DNA of 64,000 nt from Mariprofundus sp. EBB-1 (GTDB lineage Bacteria; Pseudomonadota; Zetaproteobacteria; Mariprofundales; Mariprofundaceae). The stretch is taken from positions 1-64,000 of the forward strand of contig NZ_RCFQ01000014.1 in assembly GCF_003665155.1 (NCBI RefSeq), written 5' to 3'. How positions within the stretch are numbered: the first letter of the stretch is position 1; each line of letters starts with the position of its first letter. This document shows, piece by piece, positions 45,151 through 53,691 of this stretch. The notes under the pieces were generated by a model that saw only the letters and a list, made by a program, of their open reading frames with translations, was not told the DNA's origin and ran no database searches. The position numbers and the translations under genes are program-made.

Positions 45151-47567
45151 TGACTTTCTCCGTTGTTTTTTAGCGATTTCAGACAGCGCGATACTTTTCC
45201 CTGTACGTCACTGGCTGTTTCAATGCGTTGAGCTGCTTTTTTAGTGAGTAGCTCATCAATAAGCTCACAAATATAGTCGGGGACCTCTGGGTTATGTTCG
45301 CGAATATCAACGTGTGGTTGTTTGGCGATTTTATACATTAATTTGGATAGTGACTCGGCTCTGAAAGGGCGCACACCGCTTGCCAGCTCATAGAGCATCA
45401 CACCAAGTGAAAACAGGTCGGAGCGACCATCCAATGGTTTTCCTGATAGTTGTTCGGGCGACATATACGATGGTGTTCCCAGCACAACACCTGCCTTGCT
45501 TTTGCTGGAATCAATAATGTGCGCAATGCCAAAGTCGGTCACTTTTACAGATTTGTTTTTTAATATCATGATGTTGGCAGGCTTAATGTCGCGATGAATG
45601 ACGCCGTGGCTATGGGCGTATTGCAGTGCTTCAGCCACTTTACCAACGACCTTTAGCGTTGTGGAGAAAGGCAATAATCTACCTTTTTTAGTATAGGGTG
45701 AGAGATCAATGCCATCAAGAAATTCCATGGCGATATAGGCCAGGTCATGTTCATCGCCGGCATCAAAAATAGTAACGATGTTCGGGTGATTGAGCATGCC
45801 GGCAATTTCAGCTTCATGGAAAAACTTGGTCTTAACATCTTCAAGCTCTTCCGGTTCAAACTCTTGCGAAAGTGCCATGGTTTTAATGGCAACCTTACGG
45901 TTTATTTTAGGATCTTTGCCCAGATAAACTGTGCCCATGGCACCTTTTCCTAATTCACTGATGATTTCATAACGGCCTAATGTAGGAATATTGTTTCCTG
46001 TCAGTAGCAGGGTCGAAAGTGCAGTGTTTGAATAACTGCCTGATGGAGTGTCATCGCTATTTTTAGTAGCGTTCATGCGAGTTGTAACATCCTGATAATC
46101 GGGGTTGTGGGTGCTGATATGTTCATATACTGCTGTAGCTTGCTTGAATTGCCGTTTGCGCTCAAAGGCAAGACCCAGCTTATAAAGAATAGTCAGCATA
46201 TCATCATCAATCGGGCAACTTAAGAATTTTTCAAAGGCCTGATCCAGCATACCCTGATTCTGGAAAGAAATCCCCAGCATTTTGTTGGTGTTGTGTAAGC
46301 TTTTTAGAGGCTTTTTCTTAGGGCTTTTGAATACAAAGCGTTGTTTGTATGTGACGGCAATGTGCCCAATAAGAAGCAGTAAGGCGGCCATAGTGGTTTG
46401 TAACCATGTAGAATAATATTGCAGTGCGATCAGATCGCTGCCTATTAATACAATGAATGCCAGACCCGATATAATGGCAGCTGATCGGGTTGAAATGCGT
46501 GGTAGCAGGTAGATGAGGTATAGGCCTATGATAAGTAGTAGGGCTACTTCGGCGCTGTGTGTCCAGCTTGGGCGTTGAAAGAGTTGCTTGTGCAAAATAC
46601 TTCGCAGTACATGGGCGCTAAACTCAATGCGTGTCATGTTCTGATTCCCCGGGCTGGGGAATGTTTGCTCAGAGCCATGATCAGTGTTGTTAATGAGGAT
46701 GATTTTATTTTTGAAGGCGGTGGCGGGAATTTTACCTTCGTGCAATTGACTGAATGTGTAGGTTTGAAAAAATGGGGTGCCACCGGCTTGAGAAAATGAC
46801 GGGTATATACGGCTTTGCGTATCAGTCGTGAGGCTTAATGGTCCCAGTTCAATGTCATCGCCCCGGTGTATGCGAATGTCATCAAGGGGAATGTTTAATG
46901 ATTTTGCAGCCAATAGGAGTGGCATTGATGGAAAATAATGCTTTCCATAGGCTATGATCATGGTTTCAGATCTTGCCACGCCGTCACTGTCATTAATGAT
47001 GCTCATATGTCCTATGCCGGCAGCTGCTAAAGAGAGCTCTTTATAGGGGGCCGACATGCCAGAAGCATAAACAGGATCTTCTGACTGAGTTGTATTGACA
47101 TGCTTGAGCGCCATCGCATTGAAATAATCGGGCATGGTTGTCTGGCTTTGAATGTTGGTCTCATCGATCTTAAAGTAGAGAGGTAATATGATGTTGCCGG
47201 CATTACGGACGGCGTCTTCCAGCGCGTCATGACTGTTGTTGTTTGGATTTATCGTTGATGGGGTGGTTGGTTTTTTAAAAATAGCATCAATGCCAATGAA
47301 GCTGGCATTGGCTGCGGTGAGTGTATGAATGGATGAACTAATGGCCTGTCGGGGTGTAAGTCCTTTTTTATGTAGTGTGCTTGCATCTATGTTCAGGATG
47401 ACAATTTGATCGTCAGGTGATGTAGTGGTCTGGGTGGCAAACCGATCATAAATCATGCGTTCTATAGTATTCATCGGTGATGTTTTCTGTTGGACGGCCA
47501 GTACAAAGAGTAACGTCAGTATGGCACCAACGAACCAGTTTGATTTCCAGATTGCACCAAAACTCAA
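45147..47567 (-). CDS. CHASE2-domain Ser/Thr protein kinase
   Basis: A CHASE2 extracellular sensor (about residues 25-330) follows an N-terminal transmembrane helix. Three more helices lie at about 345-410. A TPR-like helical region (450-500) precedes the kinase domain: GKGAMGTVYLG near 545, VAIKTM, HRDIKPANIM near 655, VTDFGIAH and MSPEQLSGKP. It senses a periplasmic cue and phosphorylates cytoplasmic proteins. The start codon appears to be TTG 47567, with GGGAGGG about ten bases upstream. The adjoining PP2C gene is its likely antagonist. The targets are unknown. Confidence 0.88.
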   Translation of the reverse strand: MSFGAIWKSNWFVGAILTLLFVLAVQQKTSPMNTIERMIYDRFATQTTTSPDDQIVILNIDASTLHKKGLTPRQAISSSIHTLTAANASFIGIDAIFKKPTTPSTINPNNNSHDALEDAVRNAGNIILPLYFKIDETNIQSQTTMPDYFNAMALKHVNTTQSEDPVYASGMSAPYKELSLAAAGIGHMSIINDSDGVARSETMIIAYGKHYFPSMPLLLAAKSLNIPLDDIRIHRGDDIELGPLSLTTDTQSRIYPSFSQAGGTPFFQTYTFSQLHEGKIPATAFKNKIILINNTDHGSEQTFPSPGNQNMTRIEFSAHVLRSILHKQLFQRPSWTHSAEVALLLIIGLYLIYLLPRISTRSAAIISGLAFIVLIGSDLIALQYYSTWLQTTMAALLLLIGHIAVTYKQRFVFKSPKKKPLKSLHNTNKMLGISFQNQGMLDQAFEKFLSCPIDDDMLTILYKLGLAFERKRQFKQATAVYEHISTHNPDYQDVTTRMNATKNSDDTPSGSYSNTALSTLLLTGNNIPTLGRYEIISELGKGAMGTVYLGKDPKINRKVAIKTMALSQEFEPEELEDVKTKFFHEAEIAGMLNHPNIVTIFDAGDEHDLAYIAMEFLDGIDLSPYTKKGRLLPFSTTLKVVGKVAEALQYAHSHGVIHRDIKPANIMILKNKSVKVTDFGIAHIIDSSKSKAGVVLGTPSYMSPEQLSGKPLDGRSDLFSLGVMLYELASGVRPFRAESLSKLMYKIAKQPHVDIREHNPEVPDYICELIDELLTKKAAQRIETASDVQGKVSRCLKSLKNNGESQ

Positions 47568-47795
47568 AAGAAACAGCCCTCCCTATAAAATTTGAATACT
47601 ACGGTTGAACAACGCTAGCATTTATTTTTCAGGCAGCTGATGGCAGGAAACTGTTAGGGCTACGCAAAATGCATCCGTTAGAAATACGCATGTATATTGG
47701 CAACTATGGGGGGCGCGTGCAACTGTCCTTTCGTTTTGTTTGAAATGGTTCGAGGATTACGAAATTATCGTATCATCCTACACAGTAAATTCGTG

Positions 47796-47824
47796 TTGAC
47801 AGTCATACTGCTGCTCATTACGGT
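47796..47824 (+). promoter_or_regulatory. Promoter for tRNA-Asn
   Basis: TTGACA at 47796-47801 is a perfect -35 hexamer. After 17 bases a weak -10, TACGGT, follows at 47819-47824, then a GC-rich discriminator (TCGCGC), typical of stringently controlled stable-RNA promoters. The tRNA begins 13 bases downstream. Confidence 0.55.
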
Positions 47825-47836
47825 TCGCGCACATTT

Positions 47837-47912
47837 TCCCTGATAGTTCAGTTGGTAGAACGGTGGACTGTTAATCCATATGTCGCAGGTTCGAGTCCTG
47901 CTCAGGGAGCCA
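47837..47912 (+). tRNA. tRNA-Asn (GUU anticodon)
   Basis: TCCCTGA at 47837-47843 pairs with TCAGGGA at 47902-47908, followed by discriminator G and an encoded CCA. The anticodon loop reads CTGTTAA, giving GTT (Asn). The T-loop GGTTCGAGTCC and D-loop AGTTGGTAGA are canonical. The 76-base length is normal. Confidence 0.96.
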
Positions 47913-47918
47913 TATGCA

Positions 47919-47946
47919 AGGGTCGGTTTATACCGGCCCTTTTTTT
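47919..47946 (+). terminator. Rho-independent terminator after tRNA-Asn
   Basis: AGGGTCGGT pairs with ACCGGCCCT (nine pairs, one G-T) around a TTAT loop and is followed by seven T residues. It ends the single-tRNA transcript. Confidence 0.88.
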
Positions 47947-48005
47947 CTTTTGGTTACCGTGATTTCATGGGATAAAGTTTGGGATAGAGATATTTTTTGG
48001 TTGTG

Positions 48006-48836
48006 ATGCGTACAATGATGGGAATGAAAGCTTGTTTATTGGTGGCGGTTCTAATGCTGTGCTCTTGTGGCGCAGGGATGGTGCCGCTAAAGCCTTACCT
48101 TGTACAAGATGTGAAGACCATTGAAGTTGCGCAGATTGAGGCCGGTAATTCATTGCTGGTTCGTCGTGTGAATCCACTGTTTCTTGCTATGGGGTCGTCA
48201 GGTTTGATGGCCGATGCTGTGGTTGTTGCTAATCATGCTTTCCGATATGAACAGCATGCCGGCCCGGTGCATCAAATGTGCGTAACATTGTTTGAGAAAA
48301 CATTATTGCAAGCGCTGGCGGCACAGGGCTTTCAAGCCAACTCATCCAATAAAAGGTTTTGGGATTATTTTAAAGGAAGTCAAAAGTCATTGCGGGAATC
48401 GACGGATGGCTTACTGCATATTCGCTTGCAGCAGATGGGGTTTTGGTCAAAAGCAGTGGATGATGGCTATTTTCCATCGTTGATGGTGGTGGTTGAGATG
48501 ATTGATCCGGTAAGTAGAGAAGTGTTGTATAGTGACAGGTTCTCTATGGGTATAGACCTAACTTCAGTGAAAGTCATGGATGTGGCAAATGGCTATAGTA
48601 ATATATTGCCCTTAGGACAGGAATTCTTGCCGTATGAAAATTTCAATGATTTACTGGAACATGCAGATGAAAGTCGCGATGATTTGTTGCGCGTTGTATC
48701 GCGAGCTGCGCGTTATATTAGTCAGAGTTTACGTCGGCCGAAGGTAGTGCCGATGGAGGCTGGGGCTCCAATGTTGATAAAGAGCATGCCTGACATGCCG
48801 AGCTCCACCCGTATTGATGCATATACACTCAAATAG
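48006..48836 (+). CDS. Lipoprotein of unknown function upstream of the polysaccharide locus
   Basis: A signal peptide ends in the lipobox LCSC; lipidated Cys is near residue 22. The mature protein is about 255 residues with repeated strand patterns (VKTIEVAQIEAGNSLLVRRV, LLHIRLQQMGFWSK, LMVVVEMIDPVSREVLYSDR). The pattern is similar to small outer-membrane lipoproteins with an alpha/beta fold, but I cannot name the family. The start could also be ATG 48024. A gap of about 280 bases separates it from the polysaccharide genes, so a functional link is only possible. Confidence 0.55.
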   Translation: MRTMMGMKACLLVAVLMLCSCGAGMVPLKPYLVQDVKTIEVAQIEAGNSLLVRRVNPLFLAMGSSGLMADAVVVANHAFRYEQHAGPVHQMCVTLFEKTLLQALAAQGFQANSSNKRFWDYFKGSQKSLRESTDGLLHIRLQQMGFWSKAVDDGYFPSLMVVVEMIDPVSREVLYSDRFSMGIDLTSVKVMDVANGYSNILPLGQEFLPYENFNDLLEHADESRDDLLRVVSRAARYISQSLRRPKVVPMEAGAPMLIKSMPDMPSSTRIDAYTLK

Positions 48837-48902
48837 TTGGCTCTGTGTGCCTAATGAATGGTGATGTGACTGTGAATATATTGTTCATCTGATTTCCTGA
48901 AA

Positions 48903-48926
48903 TGCTACTTGTATTAACTTGTAGCA
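48903..48926. promoter_or_regulatory. Inverted repeat upstream of the polysaccharide locus
   Basis: TGCTAC and GTAGCA are separated by 12 bases, giving a 24-base symmetrical element about 95 bases upstream of the putative -35 box. It may be an operator for a dimeric regulator, or simply a hairpin. No regulator gene is adjacent. Confidence 0.3.
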
Positions 48927-49020
48927 GGAAACGCTTCCGGGAAAGGTAAAGGCGCTTTATCCACAAGGGAAATATGTAAATATAATGTGGATTTTATTGA
49001 GGTTCCGATGCGTTACTTTC

Positions 49021-49049
49021 TTGATTAAATATTTTTCACTGAGTATGCT
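49021..49049 (+). promoter_or_regulatory. Putative sigma70 promoter of the polysaccharide locus
   Basis: TTGATT (49021-49026) and TATGCT (49044-49049) are 17 bases apart, each with four matches to consensus. They precede the BcsB-like gene by 65 bases. Because the following genes are tightly packed, this could be the main promoter of the operon. Confidence 0.5.
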
Positions 49050-49114
49050 CGGGCAAATCTAAGTGCTGTTTTCAGACTGTAATGAAATGAGTCAATGGAT
49101 TGGGTGGGGAATAT

Positions 49115-51604
49115 ATGGTTTTTTATATGTGTGTGAAAAATAATGTAAAGCGGGTTTTGTCGCTAACGGTCCTGTTTTTGTTTGCCGGGATATTGGTTTC
49201 TCCTGCAGCGCATGCTGCTGTAGGTGACCGATTAGAGGTTTCCGGAGCCAATGCAAGTTTATATGCCGATCCTGCTGAAACATCCACAGAGCTGGTTCGG
49301 GCTGCTATCGGAGACCAGATGGTTGAGATGGATCGCCGGGGTTCCTGGGTGTTTGTATCGCTGAAGCGTACCGGAGCACAGGGCTGGATGAAGACGTCAG
49401 TGACACGTGAGGCAGTGCGTAAAAGTGTAAAGTCAAAACATCATGTTAAAAAAGCAGTGAAAAATAAGGCGCTGTCGAAACGGGCTCCCATTGCGGTGGG
49501 CTTGAAGACATTGCCGGAGGTTGCAGCGCCTGCATCTAATGCACCCTATCTTGCTAGAACATTGAGTCTGAAAGATATCGGGTTGACTACAGGAATTCTG
49601 TTTGAAGGTGCAAATGGTGTGCATGCGCAGACATTTTATTTTCCTGCACCACTGGACTCCATGATTTCACATGGTGCTTTCCGCTTGATGTTCAGAGCAT
49701 CGCCAAATTTACTGCCCTTGGCGAATGTGCGCGTGTCTATCAATGATGTGCCTCAAAAACAAATTAACTTGCCTGCAGATGGCTCAATGCATGCGCTGGA
49801 TGTGCGTCTGCCCTCATCGGCCTTTAAAGGTAGCTTGGTGAAGGTGACTGTGACGTCTATCTTGCCTGTTTCAGATAACCGCTGCTTTGATGGGCGTTTG
49901 AGTGATATTTTCCTGCATGTATTGCCTGAGAGTGCCTTGTCTATTTCTTACCAGCCTGTCGAGAAGTCTATTCGTGATGCGTGGCGCATGTTACCTCAGG
50001 ATGTGACTATTAGTCTCTCTGCAGGTCGTTTGAGTAAGGAGCAGTTTGCTTCCACACTGGCATTGATGGCGTTGCTGGTTGATGCTGACAAGACAGTAAG
50101 AATCACAAGACTACCTGAAGTTGGCGATATCGTGATTGCTCCCCGGGCATCACTTGATCCTGTTGTCGCTCAGGGCGTGGGTGCAAATAAATCTTTGGAT
50201 GGTGCGAGTAATCTTGTGCTGGCTAAGTTTGCAAATCGTTCAGCTATAGTGCTGTTGGATCCATATGATATTCAGCCGATGTACCTGCTGGATGATACAT
50301 GGAAAATGCTGGCGGCTGCGGAACGTTACCGGGTGTTCAGACCTGACAATATTCACTCACATGTTGAAATGCAGGGTGCCGGTGATGACTCAGGATTCTT
50401 TGCTTTGCCGCTGGCGAAACTGGGTATGGATATAAGTACCAGAGCGCTAAGCAAAGAAACCAATTGGCACACTGTGATTAATCCATTTGCTTTACCGATG
50501 GGTACACAACCGGAGATGCTGAACCTTAATATCGTAGCACCTGTGCGTTGGGACAATGACCCTACCTACGAGCTATATGTGTTCCTTAATGATGTTCTGG
50601 TGAAAGCGGCACGTTTGGAAAATCATGGTATGAAGCAACATTTTACGGTCAATCTGCCGGAAGAGTATCAGAGGCAGTTTAATGATATCCGTATCGTAGT
50701 TCAGCATGATGTTGTGGAAGGTAATTGTGAAGGCGTGATGCCGCACGATTATGTTCAAATTACTCCGGATAGTACTTTGGTGGTGAAGAGCAGCGAAATT
50801 GATGCACCGAAAGCCTTTTCTGATTTAGCCAAGTATTTTTTGCCTGGATTTGACACCTATGTGGAAGACTCTTATTTGGATAAACCTGAGCAGATTCTGC
50901 ATTTGATGTCACGACTATCGGCTGATTTCCCGCTGATAATTGATCATACACGACTGCACTTTATGGCAGCTGGTGATGTGCTGGCTCCTGAAGGACCATT
51001 TGTAGGGGTGGGGCACTTTACGCTCAGTGATGATATTGTCGCACCGGTTCGTTTTGATCGCGGTCGTGTGAAAATTACAGCGCCAAGTGGCGAGTCATAT
51101 TTCGATGTGGATCAACTGTCCAAAATTACGATTGCGCAAATAGCCCGATCTGCAACGGCATACGGTTTGTGGATCGCACCTTCTGATGCAGAGGATCTGT
51201 CGAAAATTGAGCGGCTTGAATTGTCTGAAGATGATGTAGCCTTTATTGATTCACACGGTGTGGCGAAGACCCTGGATTCATCGGAGCCGACATTGGCTGA
51301 AGTCTATTACCCTGATGTTGAAGACTGGTTTGATGTGCTGGGTAAGTATAAATTCTGGTTGATGGTGCTGTTGTGGTTCTTAATGACAATGGTAGTGGTT
51401 TATCTCTATCGTATGTCAAGAATCAACAAACTGGCGCGTGAAGATGATGATGCTATGTATCAGGCGGATGAAGATCAGATGCAGGGTGGTCATGCTGCAC
51501 ACCTGCATGAAGATCAGATGCAGGGTGGTCATGCTGCACACCTGCATGAAGATCACACGATTCACCCAAGTTCTGATTTGGACCACCTTGATGAGAAACG
51601 GTAA
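49115..51604 (+). CDS. BcsB-like periplasmic polysaccharide synthase subunit with SH3 domain
   Basis: The signal sequence (about residues 8-36) is followed by a bacterial SH3-like domain (roughly 38-95, with GAQGWMKTS) and a basic linker. From residue 150 the sequence matches BcsB, the periplasmic cellulose-synthase partner (TFYFPAPLDSMISHGAFRLM; ISINDVPQ-like strands). One transmembrane helix near 745-765 leaves a cytoplasmic tail of about 65 residues, rich in His, Asp and Glu, with a duplicated 13-residue unit. BcsB guides the nascent glucan through the periplasm and is anchored next to the synthase. The start is ATG 49115 because GGTGGGGA precedes it. The synthase gene follows after eight bases. 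Confidence 0.78.
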   Translation: MVFYMCVKNNVKRVLSLTVLFLFAGILVSPAAHAAVGDRLEVSGANASLYADPAETSTELVRAAIGDQMVEMDRRGSWVFVSLKRTGAQGWMKTSVTREAVRKSVKSKHHVKKAVKNKALSKRAPIAVGLKTLPEVAAPASNAPYLARTLSLKDIGLTTGILFEGANGVHAQTFYFPAPLDSMISHGAFRLMFRASPNLLPLANVRVSINDVPQKQINLPADGSMHALDVRLPSSAFKGSLVKVTVTSILPVSDNRCFDGRLSDIFLHVLPESALSISYQPVEKSIRDAWRMLPQDVTISLSAGRLSKEQFASTLALMALLVDADKTVRITRLPEVGDIVIAPRASLDPVVAQGVGANKSLDGASNLVLAKFANRSAIVLLDPYDIQPMYLLDDTWKMLAAAERYRVFRPDNIHSHVEMQGAGDDSGFFALPLAKLGMDISTRALSKETNWHTVINPFALPMGTQPEMLNLNIVAPVRWDNDPTYELYVFLNDVLVKAARLENHGMKQHFTVNLPEEYQRQFNDIRIVVQHDVVEGNCEGVMPHDYVQITPDSTLVVKSSEIDAPKAFSDLAKYFLPGFDTYVEDSYLDKPEQILHLMSRLSADFPLIIDHTRLHFMAAGDVLAPEGPFVGVGHFTLSDDIVAPVRFDRGRVKITAPSGESYFDVDQLSKITIAQIARSATAYGLWIAPSDAEDLSKIERLELSEDDVAFIDSHGVAKTLDSSEPTLAEVYYPDVEDWFDVLGKYKFWLMVLLWFLMTMVVVYLYRMSRINKLAREDDDAMYQADEDQMQGGHAAHLHEDQMQGGHAAHLHEDHTIHPSSDLDHLDEKR
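51470..51547 (+). repeat. Tandem 39-bp duplication in the BcsB-like tail
   Basis: Two identical 39-base units, each encoding EDQMQGGHAAHLH, stand at 51470-51508 and 51509-51547; a partial third begins at 51548 (GAAGATCAC). Perfect identity suggests recent slippage, and the copy number may vary between strains. Confidence 0.9.
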
Positions 51605-51612
51605 TTACAAGG

Positions 51613-53691
51613 ATGAGTACCCAGGCAGGATTAGTAAGGCCTAGAATTGGCGAGATGCTGTTGAGTGATCGATTGATCACTCAACAGCAACTTGATCAGG
51701 CACTTGATCAGCAGCGCAATCAAGGCGGCCGAATCGGGGATATAATTTTGTCCCATGGCTGGGTGAAGACGGCAGAGTTTTACACTGTGTTGTCAGATCA
51801 TTTCCGGCGCGGCCTTATCGGTGATCTGTTGTTGGAAAAAGGGCTGATAAGTCAGGATCAGATGGCAGAGCTGCTTGAAATTCAACAGCAGTGGGGCACC
51901 CGTTTTGGTGATATTGTTCTGTCAAAAGGGTGGGTGTCATCTTATCAGATAGGGCAGGTGCTTGCGGAGCATTTTGGCAAACCCAATGTAAATTTGTTGG
52001 AGGAAGCTCCTGACCGTGATGTGATTGATCGCGATAATTTATCTACCTATTCTGAAAACCTGTTTGTACCCTGGCGACGTGAAAATGGATTGTTGCTAGT
52101 TGCTGTTGTGGATGTGAATCCGGCATTGCTTGCGTTGGTGGGTGACACTGTTGGCGAACCCTTTGATTTTATTATTACGTCGAAATTCGATGTAATCTGG
52201 TTTTTGCAGAGCATTGGCGATATGTTTTATAGTGAAAGGGCTGTACATGAGTTGGCCAATGTACAACCGGAATATTCTGCCAGTGAAGTGATTACTCCAA
52301 AGCAATTGCGTTTTTTGTTTGTCCTGATGAGTTTGAGCATGGTCGTTATCGCATTTTGGCCTCTTGAGGCGTTCATTGTGCTGATTTTCGGAATTTCACT
52401 GTTTTTGATGGTGAATTTCGGTCTGCGTATGGTGCTTACCTGGGTGGGGGGTGATCCAGAATTTGATAATGTCGTGACGGATGAAGAAGTGGCTGCATTG
52501 GATGAAAGAACGCTTCCTGTCTATTCGATTTTGTTACCCATGTATCATGAGGCAGCTACGCTCCCAGCTATTGCGCAGGCATTGCGTTCGATTGATTACC
52601 CTTTGTCCAAGCTCGATATCAAACTTATTCTTGAGCAGGATGATGATGAGACGATCGATAAAGCAAAAGAGCTGAGTCTTGAGGGTATTTTCGAAATTCT
52701 GCGTGTGCCGGATTGTTTGCCCAAGACCAAACCCAAGGCATGTAATTATGCGTTGCACTTTTGTCGAGGTGAATTGGCAACGATCTATGATGGAGAGGAT
52801 GCTCCTGAACCGGATCAGCTGAAAAAAGCTGTGATTGCCTTCCGGAAAGGTGCTGACAACATTGCCGTAATTCAGGCGCGACTTAATTATTTTAATGCCA
52901 CAGAAAATTGGTTAACACGTATGTTTACCATGGAATATTCGTTATGGTTTGATTTTTATCTGCCGGCATTAGATGCACTGAATATCCCTATTCCTCTCGG
53001 TGGTACTTCAAATCACTTTAAGATGGATGTGTTGCGTGAGATGGATGGATGGGATCCTTATAATGTGACCGAGGACTGTGACCTCGGCGTGCGTTTGGTG
53101 CAGAAGGGATATCATGTTGGTGTGATGAATTCTACCACCTTTGAAGAAGCCAATAACTCCATTCCCAATTGGATTCGGCAACGTTCGCGCTGGCTAAAGG
53201 GATATATGCAGAGTTATCTGGTGCATATGCGTACCCCGATTTCGTTTTATCGTAAACTTGGTCACGTTGGTTTTTGGGGCTTCCAGTTTTTTATCGGGGG
53301 TACTATTTTTAGTGCTCTTCTAATGCCTATCATGGCACTGTTTTATGCGGTCTGGTTATTAACCGGTACATCCTATTTCGATCCGTTATTCCCTCCGTTG
53401 GTGCTTTATATTACCTTGTTTAATTTGTCGATTGCCAATGGTTTTCTTATTTATCTGTTCATGTTGAGTGGTTTTAAGCGAAAGTATTTCAATTTGATTC
53501 CATGGGCTATTACCGTGCCGTTTTATTGGATGTTGCAATCATGGGCGGCTTATAAAGGCTTGTGGCAGTTGATTCACAATCCATTCTATTGGGAAAAAAC
53601 CCATCATGGCCTTACTACGTTTGGAGTAGATCATGAAACAGGTGGCGCACCGCATTCAGCTCCGGTTGCCAGTAAGAGTGGTGCGCATTAA
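51613..53691 (+). CDS. GT2 polysaccharide synthase with tandem MshEN (c-di-GMP-type) domains
   Basis: Residues about 10-130 contain two MshEN-like units: RIGEMLLSDRLITQQQLDQA, then a second with GDLLLEKGLISQDQMAELLE, each followed by a GDIxLSxGWV half. MshEN domains bind c-di-GMP. Two helices lie near 235-280. The GT2 core carries LLPMYHE, EQDDDE near 340, YDGEDAPEP near 391 (DxD), TEDCDLG near 485 (catalytic Asp) and RQRSRWLKG near 520 (QxxRW). More helices follow at 550-660. It makes a beta-linked glycan and exports it across the inner membrane. There is no PilZ domain, unlike BcsA. NfrB-type synthases also combine GT2 and MshEN, but with MshEN at the C-terminus. Sugar unknown. Confidence 0.85.
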   Translation: MSTQAGLVRPRIGEMLLSDRLITQQQLDQALDQQRNQGGRIGDIILSHGWVKTAEFYTVLSDHFRRGLIGDLLLEKGLISQDQMAELLEIQQQWGTRFGDIVLSKGWVSSYQIGQVLAEHFGKPNVNLLEEAPDRDVIDRDNLSTYSENLFVPWRRENGLLLVAVVDVNPALLALVGDTVGEPFDFIITSKFDVIWFLQSIGDMFYSERAVHELANVQPEYSASEVITPKQLRFLFVLMSLSMVVIAFWPLEAFIVLIFGISLFLMVNFGLRMVLTWVGGDPEFDNVVTDEEVAALDERTLPVYSILLPMYHEAATLPAIAQALRSIDYPLSKLDIKLILEQDDDETIDKAKELSLEGIFEILRVPDCLPKTKPKACNYALHFCRGELATIYDGEDAPEPDQLKKAVIAFRKGADNIAVIQARLNYFNATENWLTRMFTMEYSLWFDFYLPALDALNIPIPLGGTSNHFKMDVLREMDGWDPYNVTEDCDLGVRLVQKGYHVGVMNSTTFEEANNSIPNWIRQRSRWLKGYMQSYLVHMRTPISFYRKLGHVGFWGFQFFIGGTIFSALLMPIMALFYAVWLLTGTSYFDPLFPPLVLYITLFNLSIANGFLIYLFMLSGFKRKYFNLIPWAITVPFYWMLQSWAAYKGLWQLIHNPFYWEKTHHGLTTFGVDHETGGAPHSAPVASKSGAH

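Noticed and set aside
47837-47912. tRNA-Asn as an integration site
   Set aside because: No repeat of its 3' end and no integrase were found downstream within the window.
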